A stretch of 32,596 nt of DNA from assembly GCA_938007965.1 (NCBI GenBank), contig CALLMH010000106.1, positions 1 through 32,596 on the forward strand, written 5' to 3'. A program made the translations under genes and the position numbers. Source of the stretch: an uncultured Saprospiraceae bacterium (GTDB lineage: Bacteria > Bacteroidota > Bacteroidia > Chitinophagales > Saprospiraceae). A model generated the notes under the pieces. It searched no databases and was not told the origin of the DNA. It worked only from the letters and a program-made list of their open reading frames with translations. Positions 1 through 8,000 of this stretch are shown here, piece after piece. How positions within the stretch are numbered: the stretch's first letter is position 1; each line of letters begins with the position of its first letter.

Positions 1-65
1 TAGATAAATATTCAATTTTTTTGTAATATATCAGCTCAACTCTACTATAATCGAAGTTATTGTAT

Positions 66-73
66 TAGTTTTG
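66..73 (+). promoter_or_regulatory. Putative -7 element of the cohesin/SprB-repeat operon
   Basis: TAGTTTTG matches the Bacteroidota -7 consensus TAnnTTTG and lies 37 bases before the first start codon. No clear TTG -33 element is visible at the expected distance, so the call is tentative. Transcription would start near position 80, giving a leader of about 30 bases. Confidence 0.4.
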
Positions 74-110
74 TTTTAAATTATTAATAGATAAATAAGT
101 CTCAAGCATA

Positions 111-3100
111 ATGATGAAAAGATATTTGTTATCAATTATTCTGGGAATACTTTCTTTTGCAAACTACACCTTCGGGCAGGTAGAATTCAATTTTGAAGGT
201 GCTTCTGGAGATGAAAATGGAACAGTAGACGTAAACGTTACTGTAGCCGGATTTACCAATATTGGAGGAGCATCCTTCACGGCAGAGTGGGATAGCTTAG
301 TTATGACATTCAATTCCGTAGTGTCTACTAACCCGGCTTTACCAGACTTGAATACGACCAGTATAAGTGGCCCAGAAGGAGCTGCTTTGTCTGAAGGTCA
401 ATTTACACTTTCTTATGGTAATCCAAATGGAAATGGAAACTTAGATGATGGTGCTACTATGTTTACTGTAAGATTCGATCTTGTAGGTGAAGAGTGTGCA
501 TCTACTCAGATAGATCTTACAGGGGCTGTGACATCCATAGAAGTTTTTGACCAAAATTTCAATTTACTTGATGTTGCTTCGACCTCTGGAGATATCATGA
601 TCAACGGTGCCGACTGTGGAGGTAGTGGTGGCGGCGGTGACGAGCTGACAATTACCGCTGGTATGGAGACCGTAGGCACTGGTGGTCCTGTATGTGTTCC
701 ACTTGTCGTTACTAATTTCAATGCTGCTCAATCAGGTTCTGGAACCATCTTATGGGATCCTACAGTAATTTCTTATACAAATCTTGATAACATCGCACTT
801 ACTGGTGTAGATGGATCTTTAAATACTTCAAACACAGCAAACGGAGAATTGAAGTTTGTCTGGTCGAATGTAGATCCAGCGAATCCTCTGACATTATCGG
901 ATGGGTCTGCGATATTTGATATTTGTTTTACAGCAGTAGGTAACGTAGGTGATATATCACCTGTAACCCTTTCTGAGTCTGGTTCTCTAGGTTTTGAGTT
1001 TGCAGATGATGATGGTACTGCATTTCCACAAATTGTTACAGACGGTAGCGTTACCATCGTTGATGATGCTGGTCCTCCTTTTGTGTTAGATGTGTCTGAT
1101 GTTACAGTTAATCTATCTGATGGTACGGGATGTGTAGACGTAAGTGTTGCTAATTTCACTAATATTCTTACAATGCAGTTCGTATTGACCTGGGATTCTG
1201 ATGTCTTAGACAATGCGGTACCAACTAGTTTCATGCTAGATGGAATCAATGCTAATAGTTTCTTGATAAATGATGGAAGCGCTACTTTTAGCTGGAATGA
1301 TAATGTTGGAGTGAATCTAGCTGACAATTCAAAAATATTTACTCTTTGTTTTGATCTTGTAGGGGAATGTGATGAAAGTAGTCCCGTCGAAATCGTGTCG
1401 CAAGGAAGTACCAATATAGAGATCATAGATGGTAATACGAATGAGATTACGAATGTATCTGTTGATCAAGGAAGTATTACAATAAGCTGTGTAGACCCTC
1501 CGGATTGTGAAATATTAAATGTGGTAAACACATGTGCAGGGGCTAATAATGGAAGTATTACAGTAGAAGTACCTACAGGATGTAATTACTCATGGACAAA
1601 TAGTTCTGGGGCAGAAATCGCTACGACAGCTAACTTGACCGGAGTAGGTGAAGGTGCTTACGAATTGACTGTTATCTGCAATGGTATGGAGACTTGTAGT
1701 TTGACAGCACAGGTTGATGCGCTTGCAAGTCCTTCGATTTCTGGGACTGTGATAAATTCAGCTTGCGGAGATCTAGGATCGATCAGTGTGACGGTAACTA
1801 TGGGTAGTGGAAACTATTCCTACAATTGGAATCCTGCTCAAGCTGATTCTCCAACTATCTCTAATCTTGTAGCGGCAACTTATGCGCTCACAGTTACTGA
1901 TTTAGACTCTGGATGCACTGATGCGGCTTCATTTACGGTAGCGGATGTGGAGACTGATTTAGTGCTCAATGGTGCGGATATTTCAGATGAAACGTGCTTA
2001 GAAGAAGATGGATCTATATCTCTCAATGTGAGTGGTGGATGTATGCCTTACTCTTACATGTGGTCTAATAATGACATAGGTAATACGCCCAATGCAGTAA
2101 ATTTAGCTGCGGGAGTGTATGCGGTAACAATAACTGACGACGCTTCTAATTCTGTAATGGGAAGTTATACTGTTGATGGATTCACCGCTTTGTCATTGAA
2201 TTCTGTACCAAACATAGTTCCTGAAAGTCAAGGGATGGGTGATGGTTCTATTTCGATAGATGTCGGAGGAGGAACTGCTCCTTATACTTACAATTGGTCA
2301 GGACCTATTTCTGGTTTGCCAAATAGCGGTACAATATCTGGATTGTCAGCGGGTGATTATACCGTGGCTGTGACTGATGCCTCAGGATGTGATACCATAT
2401 TTGGACCTTACACAGTGATCAATGTTGATGAGCCTGGAGATGTCCCAGAGATAAGTGGAGTTGATGCCGTAGATGCGGCAAATGGATTTTCTGTTGTTTG
2501 TAATGGTGATGCCACAGGTTCTATTGCTGGAACTATTAGTAATGGTGTAACACCATTCACACTAACATTAAGCGGAGCTAAAGATTCAGTATTTGTGATG
2601 CAAGGATTAGGTACATTCGTTTTTGACGGATTATCTGCAGGCACATATTCAGTATTAGTAAGTAATGCTGAAGGTTCAGTAAGTGCGGAAGATATCATTG
2701 TTTCTGAAGCAGATGAGATAACGTTCAATATCGAAAAAGGATGTGATGAAGAAGAACAGTGTGACGGTTTTATTGATCTCAATGTAAACGGAGGATTTGG
2801 AGACTTATTATATACTTGGTCAGATCCAGATCTAAGCGGAGACTCTGTAGATGATCTATGCATTGGAAGCTACACAGTTACAGTCAGAGATGAAAACGGA
2901 TGTGAGAAAATGGAAGTAATTAATATTGATCCATGTACGCCTATAGCTCCAGCCGGTTGCTATGAAGTAAGAAATGTAATCACTCCTAATGGAGATGGTA
3001 TGAATGAGACTTTTGCTATAACATGTATAAATGATTTTCCATCGACGTTAGAAGTCTATGACAGATGGGGAGCTTTAGTATATAATCAAGATGTATATGA

Positions 3101-3233
3101 TGGGTCTTGGTCAGGAGTGTCTAATACTGGAGAGGAATTAATCGAAGGGGGTTACATGTATGTAATCGTCATTGATTTCGGACAAGGTAATAGACAAGTG
3201 ATGAGAGGTACAATAACATTATTAAGAGACTAA
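111..3233 (+). CDS. T9SS type B cargo with three cohesin-like modules and SprB-like repeats
   Basis: A 1040-residue secreted surface protein. Residues 1-23 form a Sec signal peptide ending in TFGQ. Three cohesin-like beta-sandwich modules follow, at about 24-166, 179-325 and 326-462, sharing the pattern F-T-N-I followed by W-D-S and ending in CFDLVGE-type strands. A Gly-rich linker (about 170-178) separates the first two. Residues 465-945 hold SprB-like repeats of the form 'GSISV ... YNW ... AGTYTVTVTD ... GC'. The last 90 residues (about 948-1040) start with ITPNGDGMNE and contain VYDRWGALV and the closing GTITLLRD, which is the gliding-motility-associated (CHU_C, type B) sorting domain. The protein should leave the cell by T9SS and stay on the surface. 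Its neighbour 32 bases downstream is a PorP/SprF protein, the usual partner of type B cargo. The start could be either of two consecutive ATGs. The ligand is unknown. Confidence 0.9.
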   Translation: MMKRYLLSIILGILSFANYTFGQVEFNFEGASGDENGTVDVNVTVAGFTNIGGASFTAEWDSLVMTFNSVVSTNPALPDLNTTSISGPEGAALSEGQFTLSYGNPNGNGNLDDGATMFTVRFDLVGEECASTQIDLTGAVTSIEVFDQNFNLLDVASTSGDIMINGADCGGSGGGGDELTITAGMETVGTGGPVCVPLVVTNFNAAQSGSGTILWDPTVISYTNLDNIALTGVDGSLNTSNTANGELKFVWSNVDPANPLTLSDGSAIFDICFTAVGNVGDISPVTLSESGSLGFEFADDDGTAFPQIVTDGSVTIVDDAGPPFVLDVSDVTVNLSDGTGCVDVSVANFTNILTMQFVLTWDSDVLDNAVPTSFMLDGINANSFLINDGSATFSWNDNVGVNLADNSKIFTLCFDLVGECDESSPVEIVSQGSTNIEIIDGNTNEITNVSVDQGSITISCVDPPDCEILNVVNTCAGANNGSITVEVPTGCNYSWTNSSGAEIATTANLTGVGEGAYELTVICNGMETCSLTAQVDALASPSISGTVINSACGDLGSISVTVTMGSGNYSYNWNPAQADSPTISNLVAATYALTVTDLDSGCTDAASFTVADVETDLVLNGADISDETCLEEDGSISLNVSGGCMPYSYMWSNNDIGNTPNAVNLAAGVYAVTITDDASNSVMGSYTVDGFTALSLNSVPNIVPESQGMGDGSISIDVGGGTAPYTYNWSGPISGLPNSGTISGLSAGDYTVAVTDASGCDTIFGPYTVINVDEPGDVPEISGVDAVDAANGFSVVCNGDATGSIAGTISNGVTPFTLTLSGAKDSVFVMQGLGTFVFDGLSAGTYSVLVSNAEGSVSAEDIIVSEADEITFNIEKGCDEEEQCDGFIDLNVNGGFGDLLYTWSDPDLSGDSVDDLCIGSYTVTVRDENGCEKMEVINIDPCTPIAPAGCYEVRNVITPNGDGMNETFAITCINDFPSTLEVYDRWGALVYNQDVYDGSWSGVSNTGEELIEGGYMYVIVIDFGQGNRQVMRGTITLLRD

Positions 3234-3265
3234 GCTTAGAAAAAATACATAAATTGAAAATTACA

Positions 3266-4216
3266 ATGAAAAATTTTATAATATCACTTAGTGTAATTGG
3301 GTTTATGATGTTGAGCATCATATCAACGATCAATGGACAATCAAGATACTTTGATGAGAGATATATATACTCTCAACACAATATAAATCCATCTCTAATT
3401 AATCCTGGTGCAATCGGTGCTAATGATTATCAAGAGTTATTTGTTAATTACAGAAATACTTGGTCTGGTTTTGAAGACTCACCTAAGACTGTATTGATAG
3501 CTTATAACGGCCCCGTAGGGAATAGATTAGGTTTTGGGGCTCAACTGTTGAGTGATTCATATGCCAATTTAAATACCACAAAAGGTCAAATCGGTCTATC
3601 TTATACGATCGATTCACCAACAAATAAGATAGGGTTTGGTATTTCAACTGAATATATCCAACATAGTTTGTCAGGAGCTGGTGTGTCTGGGGTGCAAGTT
3701 GATATTACGGATCCGATCATTAGAGATAGGTTAGATGGTGCTCAGTATTTTGACGCATCATTTGGTATATTTGGACTGTACAACCAGAAATTAGTATACG
3801 GTATATCGTTTCCGTCACTAATAAGCAGTAAGATAAGCGATACAGGTTCAGAGGTTGATAGAAATATTGGCTACATATTCCAAGTTGGCTATAAAATGAA
3901 ATCTTCTTCAACTGATATTACCTTTGAACCATCTGTAGTTGTAAAATCACTTATGAATACACCAACACATATAGATGTCATGGGTAGATTTGGATTTCTT
4001 GATGATAAGCTAACTGGTGGGATTGCATATACGATAGGAGGGGACAAAAGACTTGGATTTCTTATAGGAACTACTATCGAAGCACTTACGCTTAATTATA
4101 TGTATAATGTCAGCTCAGCAGAGTTTCAAACATATAACAATGGAGCCCACGAAATTTCAATTGGATTAAGATTTGGTGATAATAAAATGGCTAAACAAAT
4201 AGATCAAATTAAATAA
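3266..4216 (+). CDS. PorP/SprF family type IX secretion outer-membrane protein
   Basis: About 316 residues. A signal peptide ends near INGQ, followed by SRYFDERYIYSQ and N-P-S-L-I-N-P-G, the typical beginning of PorP/SprF proteins, in which incoming cargo is linked to the outer membrane. The rest has alternating strands with GLSYTI, FGIFGLY and a closing GLRFG, as expected of an outer-membrane beta-barrel. I chose the ATG at 3266 over the in-frame TTG at 3254, because MKN followed by a hydrophobic stretch is the more usual start of a signal peptide. It follows the type B cargo gene by 32 bases, so the two are probably one transcript. In Flavobacterium johnsoniae SprF is needed for secretion of SprB, and the same pairing is inferred here. 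A strong terminator closes the operon. Confidence 0.9.
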   Translation: MKNFIISLSVIGFMMLSIISTINGQSRYFDERYIYSQHNINPSLINPGAIGANDYQELFVNYRNTWSGFEDSPKTVLIAYNGPVGNRLGFGAQLLSDSYANLNTTKGQIGLSYTIDSPTNKIGFGISTEYIQHSLSGAGVSGVQVDITDPIIRDRLDGAQYFDASFGIFGLYNQKLVYGISFPSLISSKISDTGSEVDRNIGYIFQVGYKMKSSSTDITFEPSVVVKSLMNTPTHIDVMGRFGFLDDKLTGGIAYTIGGDKRLGFLIGTTIEALTLNYMYNVSSAEFQTYNNGAHEISIGLRFGDNKMAKQIDQIK

Positions 4217-4265
4217 TATAGAATACAAAATGTTGCTTGCGTAAGCGGGGTATATTAGACAGCAT

Positions 4266-4304
4266 AAGCGGGTCTATCTCAGTAGAGATAGGCCCGCTTT
4301 CTAT
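4266..4304 (+). terminator. Rho-independent terminator after the PorP/SprF gene
   Basis: A 15-base arm (4266-4280) pairs with 4285-4299 through one G-U wobble, with an AGTA loop, and is followed by a T-rich run. This is the clearest plus-strand terminator in the left part of the window and ends the two-gene T9SS operon. Confidence 0.9.
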
Positions 4305-4353
4305 TTTATATTGAAACAAAAAATACATATTGATATTTTTTATATATAAATTC

Positions 4354-4381
4354 TTTGCATTTGATAATATTACTATCTTTG
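4354..4381 (+). promoter_or_regulatory. Putative distal promoter of the giant adhesin operon
   Basis: TTTG (4354-4357) and TATCTTTG (4374-4381) are 16 bases apart, close to the Bacteroidota -33/-7 arrangement. The resulting leader would be over 300 bases. It lies upstream of a second TATCTTTG at 4483, so the operon may have two promoters. Confidence 0.4.
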
Positions 4382-4482
4382 CTGTGTATTATAGATGTTT
4401 GTCGTCTATGGTATACATATTATGGTATATTCTAATGTGATAAATACCCTTATTTCGGTATTACTCAGGATAGGTTAATATG

Positions 4483-4490
4483 TATCTTTG
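4483..4490 (+). promoter_or_regulatory. Putative proximal promoter (-7 element) of the giant adhesin operon
   Basis: TATCTTTG matches TAnnTTTG exactly. A TTA at 4461-4463 stands at the -33 distance, 19 bases away. The same TATCTTTGC is found before the paralogous adhesin at 25286, also with TTA at -33 and a stem-loop a few bases past the expected start site. Transcription would begin near 4496. Confidence 0.5.
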
Positions 4491-4697
4491 CATTTCGTGT
4501 GTGGTAAAAGTTCCACTACGATTAATAATTAAGAGTTATTTTTTAGGAATCTCAGTTTAATAACCGGAAAGACGAAACTTCCACTCCGCTGAATATTCTA
4601 AATCTTATAGCGCTTTACTTGTGATGCATTGCGTCACCAATAAATTATGGCTAATTATTTTGATGAATATATTTTTTTATAACCAAAACTCAATCTT
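4491..4697 (+). promoter_or_regulatory. Long structured 5' leader of the adhesin operon
   Basis: This fills most of the 481-base gap between 4216 and 4698, in which I see no gene. A stem-loop at 4496-4520 (GTGG/CCAC plus outer CGT/ACG) sits at the predicted 5' end of the RNA. A second possible stem is GTGATGC/GCGTCAC near 4620-4636. The words 'gttccactacg' and 'cttccactccg' repeat within the leader. I recognise no known riboswitch class. Upstream of the promoter, AATACC/GGTATT near 4444-4463 can form another short stem. Confidence 0.45.
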
Positions 4698-5066
4698 ATG
4701 TTAAGTAAATTTATTTACAAAGCTTTGATGGTATTCGCACTAGCATTTTTTGCTCAAGTGGGTTTCAGTCAAAATTATGTAAGTTCAGATGCAGCGCAAT
4801 CGATCCTTAAAGAGGAAATCGCGCAATTTGAATCAAGTTTGGATGGGAAGTCTACAAATGCTGTAGCTACTACTCTTTCAAGCGTTAATGTTTCTAAAGT
4901 ACAGCTCAATATGATGCAGTACATTTTGACAGGTCTTGCTGAAGAAGGCACTACCGTTTCACAAATTATGAACTCTTCTTATGAAAGAGCGAATAATGTA
5001 GCTTCAGAGAAAAGGAAAGCTGCAAAACTTGATGCACTCAATGCTATCAAATTAATTTTATCTTAA
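4698..5066 (+). CDS. Small exported helical protein of unknown function
   Basis: A 122-residue product. Residues 1-25 form a Sec signal peptide (MLSKFIYKALMVFALAFFAQ, then VGFSQ). The mature part of about 97 residues is mostly predicted helix, rich in Ala, Ser, Glu and Lys, without cysteines and without a T9SS sorting domain, so it should stay in the periplasm or be carried out with a partner. It is the first gene after a long leader and is followed after only 24 bases by the 1964-residue adhesin. The two start contexts are alike (caatctTATG and caatctCATG). I do not recognise the family. The position suggests a dedicated helper or subunit of the giant adhesin, but that is inference from context only. 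The length and clean signal peptide make it a real gene. Confidence 0.8.
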   Translation: MLSKFIYKALMVFALAFFAQVGFSQNYVSSDAAQSILKEEIAQFESSLDGKSTNAVATTLSSVNVSKVQLNMMQYILTGLAEEGTTVSQIMNSSYERANNVASEKRKAAKLDALNAIKLILS

Positions 5067-5090
5067 TTATTAAAACTTAAAATCAATCTC

Positions 5091-8000
5091 ATGAAAATAA
5101 GATTTTTGACAATATTAATCGCCATTATGGCGCCAATGTTGGCATTTAGTCAGTCTTTCGTAAGTACAATGGGAGGTACCATCACAAATGGAGCACCTAT
5201 TACTTCTGAAATTACTGTTGCTGGTGTAGAAGGTTCTGCAGTACCTGGTGGTACTTGTACAGCTGGAAATGCTATTGCTGACTTAGAAGCTGACGCACTG
5301 TTAGGTTACAATGTAGGATTAAACGTTGTAGTTAACAATTTATCACATAGTTGGGCAGCTGATCTAGAAATCGTACTTACTGGACCAGACGGAACAGTTT
5401 ATGATTTAATGCTTGACCAAGGTGGTTCTGCAGATTTTACTGCTGCTGAACTATGTTTTGATCCAACATCAGAGACTCCTGCTTCAGATGTAGATCCAAC
5501 AGCTCCGGATCCTGCATGTTACGCTATGGCTGTTGAGCCTGTAACATTTACTTGTGTAGCTAATGGTGGTACTATCGAAGGTGGTACAGCTGCAAATGGA
5601 ACTTGGTCTTTAACTGTAACAGACGATGCAGGTGGAGATGATGGTTCTTTTGATGGTTGGACAATGGAGTTCTCAGAGTTAGTTCCTTCTGATGATTTAT
5701 TAGCTTGTTGTATCGATCCTTGCGAATTAGTAGGGGAAGAGTCAATCATAGTTAATCTTGAGCCAGGTGAGTGTGAAGAAATAGTTTCTTACGCTGCTCC
5801 TACTCTAACTGGAGGTCCTACTTGTAACATATGTGCTGATTTTGCTCTTCCTACTTTCCCAGCTACTAGTGATGGTGCTGCGGGTGCAGTAGTAACTGAT
5901 GCAGATGCAAACGGTCTTCCTGAAACAATTGTAGTTACTGAATCAAGTGCTGCAGGTGGAGGTGGATCAACAAATGCTTATACAATCACAGCTACAGGTG
6001 ACGTAACATTAGGTTTCGACTACTCTGTAGGGAATACTTTCTGGGATCCATTCACAATCACTGGTCCTACTGGTGTATTGGTAGAAGCTGAGCAATTTGC
6101 TGGTGTAAGTGGTTCGTTAGAAGTTCCTCTAGTTGCAGGAGATGAAATCGTAATTGAAACATCTGCTGATGATGGTTTTACTGATGGAGCTGATATTACA
6201 ATATCTAATATTACTTTAGTGGGTGTCGAATTCCCATGTTACATTCTTACTCAATTGTCAGGTCCAGTAAGTGGTGAATTCACTGCTCCAGGAGATTATA
6301 GTGCTGAGTATGTTGCTGAGTTCAATGCTGGATTAGGAGATGTTGATGAAGATAGAGAATTGACATTTACAACTGCAATCACTGTCGCTGAATTCTCTGG
6401 TACTGTTTCTACAGCACTAGCTTGTAACGATCATGTAAATATTTCTGCTGATGAGAACTGTAGCATAACTATTGGTGCTGATTTATTCTTAGAAGGTGGA
6501 CCATACGGATGTTACAGTGATTTTGAGGTAAACATTCTTGTGTTCGGTAGTGAAGCTACACAGACAGGTAATGTAAATGGTGCAACTATTGACTTTGGAA
6601 GTCTTTTAGGAACACACACATATGAGATAACTGATCCAACAACTGGTAATAAGTGTTGGGGAACTTTTACAGCTGAAGATAAGCTTGCACCTACTGTAGA
6701 GTGTGGAGATTATACTATTAACTGTACTGATGCAGATAACCCATCACCACTTCCACCATTTAGTGGAACTATCGCTGGCGGAGCAGGTACATTAATCGAC
6801 GATGGAGCTGCTAATTCTGTAGAATTCACTATCACAGTAGATAGAGCATGTCCATCTATTTCAGATTTAAATGTTGGTGTTGATATTACACATACATGGG
6901 GTCAAGATATGGATATCGTATTGATTTCTCCTGAAGGAACAGAAGTTCAGATTGTAGCTAGATCATTCGGATGTGGTGCTCAAGATGATATGTTCTTCGT
7001 AGTAGATGATGAGGCGCCTACATTGGCACTTTGTGCTGATTTGATTGACGGAGGAAATATTTCTTTCGAAGGTTTCGGTAACGGAGGATCTATGGCTGAG
7101 TTCGAGGGTGAAGATCCTGCTGGTGACTGGACTGTTATCATCAATGATAATGCAGCTGGTGACGGTGGAGTAGTAAACGCTATTACATTAATATTTGAAG
7201 ATTGTGCTGTACCTGGTGCGTTCCCAGAAGGAGATGCATGTGGTAACACTTCATTTACTTTCTCTGATACAGAGGTAGATAATGGATGTGAAGGTACTAT
7301 CATCACAAGAACTTGGTTCGCTACAGATGCTTCAGGGAATATGTCTGAAGGATGTGTACAAACTATTACAGTTGAAAGTATCGGTATCGAAGATATTTTA
7401 TTACCTCCAGCTCTTATCGAGTTGACATGTGGTAGTGGAACATCTCCTGACGATATCGTTGATTTCTTTGATAATCCTATGACTACTGATATTCAGCCTT
7501 CTGCTAATTGTACATTAGACGTAGTAGAAAGAAATGAAGGTCACATGTTTGGATACCCACACTACATGCAAGTAGGATGTGATGGTGCTATGCACGCACA
7601 AATAGTTGATAATAACGTTTGTAACATATATGCAACATTTGCTGATCAGGAGATTCCTGCTTGTGGTGTTGGATGTAATGGTAACGTAAAAGTTATAAGA
7701 ACATGGACATTATTAGACTGGTGTACTAACGAGACTGTACCATTTACACAACTTATAAAAGCTGTGGATAACGAAGGTCCTACGTTTGAATTGATGGATG
7801 TAACAGTAAGTACTGATCCATGGGGATGTGAAGCTAATATCGAAGTGCCACAGCCATGGGAGCTACATGATAACTGTACAGATGATCTTACTTACACAGT
7901 AAGTGGACCTGCTGGTGTAGTAATCGTTGGTGATGCTGAGACTGGTTATACTGCTCTTGGTGCTCCAAAAGGTGTTCATACATTTACTTATACAGCATCT

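Noticed and set aside
773-1426. 217-codon minus-strand frame inside the first T9SS cargo gene
   Set aside because: It is a shadow of the plus-strand gene, whose signal peptide, repeats and sorting domain are clear.
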